Below, one piece after another: positions 8,843 through 17,307 of a DNA stretch of 64,000 nt (its first letter is position 1; each line of letters begins with the position of its first letter). This DNA is from Melghirimyces algeriensis (GTDB lineage Bacteria; Bacillota; Bacilli; Thermoactinomycetales; DSM-45169), in assembly GCF_900182565.1 (NCBI RefSeq), contig NZ_FXTI01000002.1, positions 372,001 through 436,000 of the forward strand. The letters are read 5' to 3'. The translations under genes and the position numbers were made by a program. A model generated the notes under the pieces. That model did no database searches. It was not told the DNA's origin and saw only the letters and a program-made list of their open reading frames with translations.

Positions 8843-9722
8843 GTCGAACTCCTCCCTGATTCAGCATCGGAAAACCAAGACGCTCCCTTTCTTCCACATA
8901 CTGCCTGGCTGTTCGACGGGCAAGACTCCTTACACGGGCGAGATACCCCGTCCGCTCCGAAACACTGATTGCTCCCCGCGCATCAAGAAGATTAAATGTA
9001 TGAGAACATTTCAGCACATAATCATAAGCGGAGAACACCAGATTTTCATCAAGTGCATGTCCTGCTTCCTTCTCATAATCATCAAACCATTGAAACAGTT
9101 TATCGGTATCCGAAACTTCGAAGGAGTATTTGGAGTGTTCATATTCCGGTTGCTTGAAGATATCTCCGTATGTGACGCCATCCACCCAGGTAAGCTCATA
9201 AATATTTTCCTTGTCTTGAATATAGGAAGCCAATCGTTCCAAACCATACGTTAGCTCCACAGAAACCGGATTTGCTTCCTGCCCCCCGATCTGTTGGAAG
9301 TAGGTAAATTGAGTGACTTCCATTCCATCCAGCCAGACTTCCCAGCCAAGACCCGCAGCACCCATGGCCGGATTTTCCCAGTTATCTTCCACAAAACGAA
9401 TATCATGCTGTAATGGATCAATCCCCAATTCTTTCAGACTGTCCAAGTACAATTCCTGAATATTGTCTGGCGAAGGCTTCATAATCACCTGAAACTGGTG
9501 ATGCTGATAGACCCTGTTGGGATTTTCTCCATAACGACCATCAGCCGGTCGCCGGGAAGGTTCCACATATGCCACATTCCAAGGTTCCGGTCCCAAACAC
9601 CTGAGAAAGGTCATCGGATTCATTGTTCCCGCCCCTTTTTCCACATCATAAGGCTGGGCCAGAACACACCCCTTACTACTCCAATACGATTGCAAATTCA
9701 AGATGATGTCTTGGATATACAT
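8835..9722 (-). CDS. glyQ: Glycyl-tRNA synthetase alpha subunit
   Basis: Catalytic chain of the tetrameric glycyl-tRNA synthetase. It contains GCVLAQPYDVEKGAGTMNP and EPSRRPADGRYGENPNR, blocks that are nearly invariant in the family. The frame is open to 9767, but the ATG at 9722 follows GGGGGTGG by five bases and gives 295 aa, the same length as B. subtilis GlyQ (MxIQDxI start). It is the first gene of the T-box controlled glyQS operon. Confidence 0.97.
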   Translation of the reverse strand: MYIQDIILNLQSYWSSKGCVLAQPYDVEKGAGTMNPMTFLRCLGPEPWNVAYVEPSRRPADGRYGENPNRVYQHHQFQVIMKPSPDNIQELYLDSLKELGIDPLQHDIRFVEDNWENPAMGAAGLGWEVWLDGMEVTQFTYFQQIGGQEANPVSVELTYGLERLASYIQDKENIYELTWVDGVTYGDIFKQPEYEHSKYSFEVSDTDKLFQWFDDYEKEAGHALDENLVFSAYDYVLKCSHTFNLLDARGAISVSERTGYLARVRSLARRTARQYVEERERLGFPMLNQGGVRHG

Positions 9723-9747
9723 ACTTTCCACCCCCATACCTGAACAT

Positions 9748-9979
9748 ATAAAAACCCTCCACCCCACATGAAGCTACAGCTTCATAGGGACGGGAGGTTT
9801 CCCGCGGTTCCACCCTATTTGATCGACAAGACCAAGCAGTCGATCCACCTTTATTGTAACACAGACGCTCCAGAGTGCCATTCACCGGATTTGTGGTCGG
9901 ACTTCCACCGCCACCGACTCGCTGATCACAAACCATCCCGGCGACTCTCTTCCTTCATCGCGTTATTCATTATTCAGAT
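9748..9979 (-). ncRNA. Glycine T-box riboswitch leader of glyQS
   Basis: The minus-strand leader carries the T-box core AGGGTGGAACCGCG at 9803-9816. It is followed by a terminator with the stem ATGAAGCT/AGCTTCAT flanked by CCTCC/GGAGG, ending in TTTTT at 9750-9754. Stem I begins near 9945 (AGAGAGT pairing with ACTCT). Its specifier side reads GAATGGC, giving a GGC glycine codon at 9877-9879. Uncharged tRNA-Gly should stabilise the antiterminator and allow glyQS transcription. The exact stem I fold was not computed. Confidence 0.93.
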
Positions 9980-9985
9980 AAAGCA

Positions 9986-10015
9986 TTTATACCAAAACCA
10001 CAATCCTTTTGTCAA
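9986..10015 (-). promoter_or_regulatory. Sigma-A promoter of glyQS
   Basis: TTGACA at 10010-10015 and TATAAA at 9986-9991, separated by 18 bp, on the minus strand. The -35 box begins only 2 bp after the recO stop codon. Confidence 0.85.
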
Positions 10016-10017
10016 TT

Positions 10018-10770
10018 TTACAGGTTTCCGTCTATGGTTTTGATATGCTCGAGAAAATCACGGGATTTAAAGCGAACATCCACATACTCATCGATAAAGG
10101 AACGGACTACTTTTTCAAGCTGCTGCTTGGTCTCCTCTTTCACCTGTATATTCCCCAAACGTTCTGGAGTAATTCTTTGTAACGTTTTCAGAATTCGGGC
10201 GGATTGAGAAGAAAGCGGGAAGGCATGGGGATCTTGATCTGCGCAGTTTAAACAGAGAAATCCTCCACGCCTCACGCTGAATTTCACCGGAAGTTCCGAC
10301 TTCGCACAACTCATGCATGCATCTAATCCGGGACGATATCCGGCTGTCTCCAACACATGGAGTTCAAATATGCGGGCAAGAATATCTGGGTCCACCCGGT
10401 TGACCAACATCTGAAAGGTACTGAGCAACAAGTCATAAAGCATTGGAGCTCGTTCTCTCTCATCCGTCAGTTTATCCAAAAACTCCGTGAAATAGGACGC
10501 ATAGGATGTCAGAATCAAATCCGTGCGAAGAGGATAGTGGGATTCCAGAATATCAGCCTGGGAAATCGTCGCCATTCCCGTCCCCGAAAAGCATAAAAAA
10601 TGAGCCGAGACAAATGGTTGTGTAACGGACCCCAACCGACTTTTTGTTTTTTTGGCTCCCCGAGCTACAGCCGTCAATTTCCCTTCTTCTCTGGTGAATA
10701 ATGTGACCACTTTATTACTTTCCCCATAGTCCCGCGTTCGAAGGACAACCCCTTCCCATTTTTTAAGCAT
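10018..10770 (-). CDS. recO: DNA repair protein RecO
   Basis: Recombination mediator that helps load RecA onto SSB-coated gaps with RecR. The N-terminal OB fold begins with EGVVLRTRDYGESNKVVTLF. A Cys cluster (CMSCAKS ... CLNC) in the middle is typical of RecO zinc sites. At 250 aa it has standard length. Its ATG overlaps the yqzL stop by one base (TAATG), indicating translational coupling. Confidence 0.95.
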   Translation of the reverse strand: MLKKWEGVVLRTRDYGESNKVVTLFTREEGKLTAVARGAKKTKSRLGSVTQPFVSAHFLCFSGTGMATISQADILESHYPLRTDLILTSYASYFTEFLDKLTDERERAPMLYDLLLSTFQMLVNRVDPDILARIFELHVLETAGYRPGLDACMSCAKSELPVKFSVRRGGFLCLNCADQDPHAFPLSSQSARILKTLQRITPERLGNIQVKEETKQQLEKVVRSFIDEYVDVRFKSRDFLEHIKTIDGNL

Positions 10771-10919
10771 TATTCATTCTCCTCAGATCGATGGCTCCCC
10801 TCGTGATTTGTTCCGTTTTTTTCATCCTTATCCGTAAAAATCATTTCGGTTTCCTTAAATAAAAGGTAAGCATCAATGCTGCCGGTCACCGCAAAGCAAT
10901 TCCAGGAAAAGTTGCGCAA
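10770..10919 (-). CDS. yqzL: YqzL family small protein
   Basis: A 49-codon gene between era and recO, as in B. subtilis. It contains NFSWN, VTGSIDAYLLFKE and an acidic, polar tail, matching the YqzL family. Its function is unknown. The start is taken as TTG at 10919, because GAGAGG lies nine bases upstream and the product then begins RNFSWN like relatives. An in-frame ATG at 10928 sits directly on that ribosome binding site and is unlikely. The stop overlaps the recO ATG. Confidence 0.8.
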   Translation of the reverse strand: MRNFSWNCFAVTGSIDAYLLFKETEMIFTDKDEKNGTNHEGSHRSEENE

Positions 10920-11019
10920 CCGTCTCATCCTCTCTGCAAGCAATAGATTATAGCTTCTACAGTTAGGATGGCTCTACACTCCCAGAGTATAACTAAAGGA
11001 GGGTGAGAAAAGTTTCCAC

Positions 11020-11919
11020 CTATTCATCTTCCTGGCGATAACCTAGCTGACGCAGCATATATTCCTCGTTTCTCCAATCCCTTTTCACCTTCACCCAAAG
11101 GTCCAGATAAACCGGACTCCCCAACAGACGCTGAATCTCTTTTCGGGCACGCTTTCCCACTTCTTTCAACATCGATCCTTGCTTGCCGATCAGAATCCCC
11201 TTTTGTGAAGAGCGTTCCGTTAAGATCGTCGCCCGGACAAAGATACGATTCTCTTCTTCCGGTGTCATCTCCTCCACCACAACCGCCACAGAATGCGGAA
11301 CTTCTTCACGTGTAAGGTGAAGCACCTTCTCCCGAATCAGCTCTCCAACGATAAAGCGTTCTGGATGATCCGTCACATATTCAGAGGGGTAGTAGGCAGG
11401 TCCTTCCGGCAACTCCTCTACAATCAACTGCAATAGAGTCGATGTGTTGTTGCCATGAAGAGCAGAAATGGGAACCACTTCTTTGAAAGAAAATTCTTTT
11501 CGGTAAGTATCGATCAATGGAAGCAAGGCATCCGGATGGACTCGATCAATTTTATTGACCACCAGAAAGACTGGTGTCCGAACCTCTTTCAATCGCTTAA
11601 TAATGTACCGATCCCCGGCTCCGATTCCTTCATCGGCATCGACTAGGAAAAGAACGAGATCCACTTCTTCCAGTGCTTCACGGGCAGTCTTTACCATCCA
11701 ATCCCCCAGACGGGACTTGGGCTTATGAATCCCAGGTGTGTCGAGAAAGATCACCTGTTCTGTATCCGTTGTGTAAACACCCCGGATTTTATTGCGCGTG
11801 GTTTGGGGTTTATCGGACATGATCGCCACTTTTTGACCCAGCACATAATTTAAAAGTGTTGATTTTCCCACATTGGGACGGCCGATCAAGGCAACAAACC
11901 CGGACTTAAATGCTGTCAT
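11020..11919 (-). CDS. era: GTPase Era
   Basis: Essential GTPase that binds the 3' end of 16S rRNA during 30S assembly. The G1 motif GRPNVGKS (residues 13-20), the G3 region DTPG and the G4 motif NKID are present. A C-terminal KH RNA-binding domain follows (GILIGKQGSMLKEVGKRAR). At 299 aa it is normal. It overlaps cdd by 4 bp and probably belongs to the yqfC-to-recO operon. Confidence 0.97.
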   Translation of the reverse strand: MTAFKSGFVALIGRPNVGKSTLLNYVLGQKVAIMSDKPQTTRNKIRGVYTTDTEQVIFLDTPGIHKPKSRLGDWMVKTAREALEEVDLVLFLVDADEGIGAGDRYIIKRLKEVRTPVFLVVNKIDRVHPDALLPLIDTYRKEFSFKEVVPISALHGNNTSTLLQLIVEELPEGPAYYPSEYVTDHPERFIVGELIREKVLHLTREEVPHSVAVVVEEMTPEEENRIFVRATILTERSSQKGILIGKQGSMLKEVGKRARKEIQRLLGSPVYLDLWVKVKRDWRNEEYMLRQLGYRQEDE

Positions 11920-12314
11920 ACATCAAGATCCTCCTTGTCAAACGCACCAGGTAACAATGTTCCTACAGTCGTTTCTCTTACCTTTCCATCCATATTGGCC
12001 AGATAAACCTTTGTTTCAGGCAAACAAAATTCAATCATTACCTGCCGACAAGCACCGCAAGGGGAAACCGGTTCGCTTGTATCGGCAACAATCGCAATGG
12101 CACAAAATACTTTATCCCCTTCTGAAACCCCTTTGAAAAAGGCCGTCCGTTCCGCACAGTTGGTTAAACCGTAAGAAGCATTCTCTACATTGCACCCGCT
12201 GTATATTTTTCCGTCTTTTGTCAAAATCGCCGCTCCAACCGGAAAACGGGAGTAAGGAACATAAGCCTGTTGCCTTGCCTTTTTCGCTTCAGTGAGAAGT
12301 TGTTCTTTCTTCAT
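11916..12314 (-). CDS. cdd: Cytidine deaminase
   Basis: Homotetrameric zinc enzyme converting cytidine or deoxycytidine to uridine forms. The active site is visible as C53-A-E55 with PCGAC contributing Cys86 and Cys89, the all-Cys zinc site of small Gram-positive CDAs. At 132 aa it is typical. It overlaps era by 4 bp and the DUF502 gene by 26 bp. Confidence 0.96.
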   Translation of the reverse strand: MKKEQLLTEAKKARQQAYVPYSRFPVGAAILTKDGKIYSGCNVENASYGLTNCAERTAFFKGVSEGDKVFCAIAIVADTSEPVSPCGACRQVMIEFCLPETKVYLANMDGKVRETTVGTLLPGAFDKEDLDV

Positions 12315-12981
12315 AATCCCTTCCCTTTCCTAAAAGATAGGCTCTCTGGGATGCGGGTACCACCATTCCCCCGGATATAATGTACTTCAACCCTTCTTCC
12401 ACCGACATATCCAAAAATATCACGTCCTTTTCCGGTACAAGAACCAGCCATCCGGAAGTAGGATTGGGTGTGGTTGGCAAGAAAATATTGAGCACCGGCT
12501 CACGAATTTTCTCCTGTATCTCTCCATTCCCTCCACCTGTATAAAATCCCAGCGTATAAACATTTTTTCGTGGATATTCAACCATCACAACCTTTTTAAA
12601 ACTGGTTTTATCCTGGGCAAATGTATTCGTAATCTGTTTCACTGTGGAGTAAACGCTACGGGCGAGCGGAATCCGTGAAAAAAACAACTCCGTATATCGG
12701 AATATCTTTCTTCCAAAGAAACTTCGCGTCATCATTCCGATCATGATCAGCAATGCAAATGTCAAAAGCACGCCCACTCCAGGAACATGCGTTTGAAAAA
12801 CGATTCCGCCCACTGTCAAGGGAAGTTCAATGATCCCTAACCAATCCAAAAGTTTTGCTGTTGCAATACCCAGTGTTGGATCAATCAGTTTAAACAGAAA
12901 CCGGATGATATAGATCGTAGCTAACGTCGGCAAGAGTGTGAATATCCCCAAAATCAGATAGGTACGGATACGTTTCAGCAT
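12289..12981 (-). CDS. DUF502 family integral membrane protein
   Basis: A 230-aa membrane protein. The N-terminus (MLKRIRTYLILGIFTLLPTL) and two strong hydrophobic segments match DUF502 proteins. These carry a short, conserved C-terminal cytosolic domain (NPTSGWLVLVPEKDVIFLDMS here). The biochemical role is unknown. The open frame extends to 13215 into dgkA, but ATG at 12981 follows AAAGGAG and begins with the family N-terminus. It lies between dgkA and cdd, a position without a counterpart in B. subtilis. Confidence 0.85.
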   Translation of the reverse strand: MLKRIRTYLILGIFTLLPTLATIYIIRFLFKLIDPTLGIATAKLLDWLGIIELPLTVGGIVFQTHVPGVGVLLTFALLIMIGMMTRSFFGRKIFRYTELFFSRIPLARSVYSTVKQITNTFAQDKTSFKKVVMVEYPRKNVYTLGFYTGGGNGEIQEKIREPVLNIFLPTTPNPTSGWLVLVPEKDVIFLDMSVEEGLKYIISGGMVVPASQRAYLLGKGRDYEERTTSH

Positions 12982-13004
12982 TCCATGGAGGCTCTCCTTT
13001 CGCA

Positions 13005-13691
13005 CTACATAAACAAAAAGCCGGCTATTGCAACCACAATACCCAAAAGAATTCCAATAATAACAGGCCGTTTTCTTTTTTGAACCTGAAAACGGGAACC
13101 CACCAACAGAACGGACAATAATAGGACCAGGAGAATCATCAGAAGGTTGGTGGAGATCAACACCACAGATATGGCAATCAGACTGGCAAGAGAAGTGATC
13201 ATGCTGGGCTCCCATTCGGGGTGACCAAGCCGGTTAAAAAGCCCTTTCAGGGAAAGGGTAAGAAAAAAATGAAAAACAATTAGCGCAGCCATACTGATAT
13301 TTGGGTAAGGAGCTTCTTTCAACGGTTGGAGCGAAAGAAAACCGATATAGGGATAAAAAATACTAACTCCTACCACTACAGCCATACCTGCACTGAGAAG
13401 CACTGCGCCTGCCGCCACATCCTTGGCCACCTTGGCCAGAGGATGAAATTCCTCTGTCATCATATCAATGACAACTTCCACTGCGGTATTAAACAATTCC
13501 GCAACCAAAACCAGCAGAATGCAAACAAACAGGAGAAGTACTTCCAGCTTTGTGAGTGGCAAATACAGACTGAGCAGCAATACACCTAAAGCCGCTAAGA
13601 AATGAATGCGCATGTTCCTCTGAGTCACCAGCGTATATTTCAAACCTTCCAGGGCGTAGCGAAAGCTTGCCAACACCTTGGAAAACCACAT
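13005..13691 (-). CDS. dgkA: Undecaprenol/diacylglycerol kinase DgkA with an extra C-terminal membrane domain
   Basis: Residues 1 to about 125 form a DgkA-type membrane kinase, which in Gram-positive bacteria mainly phosphorylates undecaprenol. Conserved features include FRYALEGL near the start and the AELFNTAVEVVIDM motif with catalytic acidic residues. The usual protein is about 120-135 aa; this one is about 228 aa. The extra 100 residues hold three or four hydrophobic segments and resemble a degenerate PAP2-type phosphatase module lacking a clear PSGH motif. ATG at 13691 follows GGGGTGA; an upstream GTG at 13700 overlaps ybeY. Confidence 0.88.
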   Translation of the reverse strand: MWFSKVLASFRYALEGLKYTLVTQRNMRIHFLAALGVLLLSLYLPLTKLEVLLLFVCILLVLVAELFNTAVEVVIDMMTEEFHPLAKVAKDVAAGAVLLSAGMAVVVGVSIFYPYIGFLSLQPLKEAPYPNISMAALIVFHFFLTLSLKGLFNRLGHPEWEPSMITSLASLIAISVVLISTNLLMILLVLLLSVLLVGSRFQVQKRKRPVIIGILLGIVVAIAGFLFM

Positions 13692-13696
13692 GCTGT

Positions 13697-14170
13697 TCAC
13701 CCCTGTCTTTTTAAGCCGACACGGGATAATATTTCTTCTTGACGCGAAACCATTTTCCGTTCTTCTTCTTCATTTTGATGGTCATAACCCAAAAGATGCA
13801 AAAATCCGTGAACAGCCAAAAAGCCGATTTCCCGTTCAAAAGAATGTTGATAACGAATTGCTTGTTCCCGTGCTGTAGGGACAGAAATTACGATATCTCC
13901 CAGCGGAATGTTTTCCCCCTCTGGAACCAGCCACTCTTCTCCCGGCTCCCATTGTGGAAATGACAATACATCCGTCGGACGATCCACCTGTCTGTATTCC
14001 CGATTCAAGCGGTGAATTTCCTCATTATCCACAAAAGTGACTGAAACCTCCGATTGCGGAAGCTTTTCTGCTTCCGCAACCTCCTTCAAGCATTTTTCCA
14101 CCCATACTTTGGCACTGGATTCTTCCGGTTCCAACTGTAACTGGGTTTCTATTTCCACTGACAGACTCAT
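13697..14170 (-). CDS. ybeY: Endoribonuclease YbeY
   Basis: Metal-dependent RNase needed for 16S rRNA 3' maturation and ribosome quality control. The zinc site H-x3-H-x5-H is seen as His121, His125 and His131 in HGFLHLLGYDH. The upstream TDVLSFP motif is also present. At 157 aa it matches B. subtilis YqfG. It overlaps pgpH by 4 bp. Confidence 0.96.
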   Translation of the reverse strand: MSLSVEIETQLQLEPEESSAKVWVEKCLKEVAEAEKLPQSEVSVTFVDNEEIHRLNREYRQVDRPTDVLSFPQWEPGEEWLVPEGENIPLGDIVISVPTAREQAIRYQHSFEREIGFLAVHGFLHLLGYDHQNEEEERKMVSRQEEILSRVGLKRQG

Positions 14171-16308
14171 GCCGGCTTCACACCTTTCCCTTGGTTACCG
14201 TCGGGATATTCAATCCGGGAATGAAAGATGCCTTGCAGTGTTTCACACATGGAACGGGCGATTAGATCCAATTCTTTCAGTGTCAGGTCGCATTCATTAA
14301 ACTGTCCATCTTCCAGACGATCCTGAATAATTTTTCTCACCATATTTTCCACCCGTTCTGGACTGGGACGCGCCAATGAGCGAACGGCTGCTTCCACACA
14401 ATCCGCAATACCAACGATGGCCGCTTCTTTAAATTGTGCCTTTGGACCCGGATAACGATAGTCTGCTTCCAATACTTGATTTCCATCGCTCTGTTCCTTA
14501 GCCTTATGATAAAAATATTTCAAAAGTGTGGTTCCATGATGCTGTGCAGCAATGTCACAGATCAGTGTGGGCATTTTATAGCTTTGTAGCATTTCGTAGC
14601 CATCTTTGGCGTGAGAAATAATAATGCTCTTGCTCAAGTTCGGCGAAATTTTATCATGTGGGTTTTCCATCTGAATCTGGTTTTCAATAAAGAATTGTGG
14701 GCGTTTTGTTTTCCCCACATCATGGTAGTAAGCACCCACCCGACAGAGAAGACCGTCAGCACCAATAGATTCAGCGGCGGCTTCAGCCAAATTGCCCACA
14801 ATCACGGAATGGTGATAGGTTCCCGGTGTCTCAATTAATAGCTTTCGCAGGAGGGGATGGTTCGGGTTGGATAACTCAAGGAGCCGAAGAGGGGACAGCA
14901 TGTCAAAGACTGTTTCAAAGTGCTGTAGAAAACCAATCGTTAAAACGGCGGAAAAAATCCCGCCCGCAGCCCCAAATGCGATGGACTGGAGCCAAACCAT
15001 CCAATTCCCGTCTACGGGGACCAGCGCATATAAAGCCGAAATCGTCAAAACACTGACACCACTGGAAATCAAACTGGCGCGAAAGATGGCCAATCGATTG
15101 CGAACACCTGCGAGAGCAAAAGCTGCTGCCGCTCCACTGGCTACCGTTACCAGACCATACCGGAAATCAAAAAGCACTTGATTGTCTGCCCCATTAAAAA
15201 GGATTGCGGCAAAAATGCCAAACAGGGCACTGCACCATAAAGCGAGTGACAAGTTCAGGAGCAATGTGATCAACATAGTCCCCAGTGCAGCCGGTGCCAA
15301 ATAACCAACCGTACTCCATTCCAAATTTTGCCCGAAGCTGACCACCTTCATGCCCAAAAGTGTTAAAAGAAACGCTGAAAAAAGCATGGATGTTTTTACA
15401 TTATCCTTGTACACATTGGGTTGAAAGCGATGTACAAAAATCGCCAGCAAACCTAAAATCACACAGATCAAGAGCCCTAGCCCAATATAAGGGAGAGGGT
15501 TGGGATGCTTTCTCAGAAATCCCAGATCCTTAAGCTTTTGATATTGATCTTGCGTGATCACTTCCCCTGAAGTGACAATCGCTTCCCCCTTTTTAATGGG
15601 GATGGGCTCCACATTTTCCTTTGCCGCTTCCCTTAATTTCTCCGTTTGCTCCTTATTATAAAACTCATTGGGAACAACCATCTGCCGTGTCAGTTCCCGG
15701 ACCACAAAACGCGCCTGGCTTCCCAGGGAAGATGTAACCAGGGCTTTATCTACAAGGTCCCGCTTTTGCTCCACTTCTTCTTTTCGTACCCCATCGGAGA
15801 GGATTTCTTGCAATACTTCCCTGCTGAGAACTCTTACCTCCATCCATTCACCTGATTTTACACTGGGCAATTTCTTATAAAACTCTTTTGACAGGCCATA
15901 GGGAAGAATTTCTTTCAGTTTTTTGGTCTTTTCCTTTGCATCCAAGGAATCATTTGACTGAATCCCTTTAATGTCAGAATACAGTTTATCCAATCGCTTG
16001 ATTTGTCGATCTGTCAACTGTTCATTGATACGGTATTGTTTTCCAACCGATTCAGCCGCCTTCTCACGCGCCTTTTCCGTTTGCGCCTGATCCACAGTTG
16101 TTACAGGGGAGACAATTGTTTCTTTTGCCTCCGTTCCTGGAGATAGGTCTTCATACTGTTGAGGGAGAACATGTCCCATCAGCAAGAAATAACAACAAAT
16201 ACCCAGCCCCACATACAGGAAAAGCCGGACCCGCGGACTCGTCTTCCAGCGATCCGGCAATCGGAACCTGTTTTGTCGGTGAAGCTTGGGTTGAGTCACT
16301 TCCTTCAT
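14167..16308 (-). CDS. pgpH: Cyclic-di-AMP phosphodiesterase PgpH (7TM-HD)
   Basis: A 713-aa polytopic protein. One N-terminal membrane anchor precedes a large extracytoplasmic 7TMR-HDED domain, then seven membrane helices, then a cytosolic HD domain (HHSVIVGNLAEAA, YYHDVGK). Family members degrade c-di-AMP, controlling osmolyte and potassium balance. The order phoH-pgpH-ybeY is conserved in Firmicutes. It starts at an ATG with AAGGAG nine bases upstream. Confidence 0.95.
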   Translation of the reverse strand: MKEVTQPKLHRQNRFRLPDRWKTSPRVRLFLYVGLGICCYFLLMGHVLPQQYEDLSPGTEAKETIVSPVTTVDQAQTEKAREKAAESVGKQYRINEQLTDRQIKRLDKLYSDIKGIQSNDSLDAKEKTKKLKEILPYGLSKEFYKKLPSVKSGEWMEVRVLSREVLQEILSDGVRKEEVEQKRDLVDKALVTSSLGSQARFVVRELTRQMVVPNEFYNKEQTEKLREAAKENVEPIPIKKGEAIVTSGEVITQDQYQKLKDLGFLRKHPNPLPYIGLGLLICVILGLLAIFVHRFQPNVYKDNVKTSMLFSAFLLTLLGMKVVSFGQNLEWSTVGYLAPAALGTMLITLLLNLSLALWCSALFGIFAAILFNGADNQVLFDFRYGLVTVASGAAAAFALAGVRNRLAIFRASLISSGVSVLTISALYALVPVDGNWMVWLQSIAFGAAGGIFSAVLTIGFLQHFETVFDMLSPLRLLELSNPNHPLLRKLLIETPGTYHHSVIVGNLAEAAAESIGADGLLCRVGAYYHDVGKTKRPQFFIENQIQMENPHDKISPNLSKSIIISHAKDGYEMLQSYKMPTLICDIAAQHHGTTLLKYFYHKAKEQSDGNQVLEADYRYPGPKAQFKEAAIVGIADCVEAAVRSLARPSPERVENMVRKIIQDRLEDGQFNECDLTLKELDLIARSMCETLQGIFHSRIEYPDGNQGKGVKPA

Positions 16309-16335
16309 TGGTACCGACTCCTTATCGGCAGGGAG

Positions 16336-17307
16336 TTACTCATCCGCTTCAGCATAAGCGTCAATCACTTTTTGCACCAAATTGTGACGAACCACGTCTG
16401 CCTGTGTCAGATATACAAATTGAATATCGTCCACGGGCTTCAGGATCTGCTCCGCCTCCTTCAAGCCCGATTTTTTTCCTCTGGGAAGATCCACTTGGGT
16501 AACATCTCCGGTAACAACCATTTTGGAACCGAAACCCAAACGTGTTAAAAACATTTTCATTTGCTCATTGGTTGTATTTTGTGCTTCATCAAGAATGACA
16601 AAGGAATCTTCCAATGTACGCCCCCTCATATAAGCCAAGGGTGCCACTTCAATCGACCCGCGTTCCATCAATTTGTTTACTTGTTCCACTCCAAGCATGG
16701 TATACAGACTGTCATAGAGCGGACGCAAGTAAGGGTCCACCTTCTCCTGCAGATCTCCAGGCAGAAAGCCGAGGCTTTCTCCCGCTTCCACCGCAGGACG
16801 GGTTAGCACAATCCGTTTCACCTGGTTTGACTTTAACGCGGTGACAGCTAAAACCACGGCCAGAAACGTTTTCCCTGTACCGGCCGGGCCAATCCCAAAC
16901 ACAATATCTGACTTTTGAATCGCTGACATATAATGACGTTGCCCTAAAGTTTTCACCCGAATGGGTTTTCCCTTATAAGTGATTCCAATCTGTTCATCAT
17001 AGAGCTCCAAGAGCTCATCAGCCAGCCCTTCACGGGCCAGCCGTTCTGCATAGACAATATCGCGGGCTGTCAACTGTATTCCCCGACGAACGAGTGTCAA
17101 TAACACACGAAATAAATGGCTCAGCACTTCCAGCTCATCAACAGACCCGGAAATAGCCACTTCTCCTCCGCGCGAGATAATTTTCGCAGGCGTCTGATCT
17201 TGAATCATTCGCAAAAAACTATCCTGCGGTCCAAATAGACTCAGGGCTTCATTTGCATCTTGTAATTGAATCCTTATTGTTCTCACATGTTCTTGCAAAT
17301 GGCTCAT
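16336..17307 (-). CDS. phoH: PhoH-like ATPase
   Basis: Cytosolic P-loop protein of the PhoH family, predicted RNA helicase or ATPase linked to RNA metabolism. Walker A is GPAGTGKT at residues 140-147 and Walker B is VILDEAQN. At 323 aa it is typical. It overlaps yqfD by 4 bp (ATGA) and precedes pgpH and ybeY, an arrangement that supports a role with YbeY in rRNA processing (inference from conserved linkage). Confidence 0.95.
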   Translation of the reverse strand: MSHLQEHVRTIRIQLQDANEALSLFGPQDSFLRMIQDQTPAKIISRGGEVAISGSVDELEVLSHLFRVLLTLVRRGIQLTARDIVYAERLAREGLADELLELYDEQIGITYKGKPIRVKTLGQRHYMSAIQKSDIVFGIGPAGTGKTFLAVVLAVTALKSNQVKRIVLTRPAVEAGESLGFLPGDLQEKVDPYLRPLYDSLYTMLGVEQVNKLMERGSIEVAPLAYMRGRTLEDSFVILDEAQNTTNEQMKMFLTRLGFGSKMVVTGDVTQVDLPRGKKSGLKEAEQILKPVDDIQFVYLTQADVVRHNLVQKVIDAYAEADE

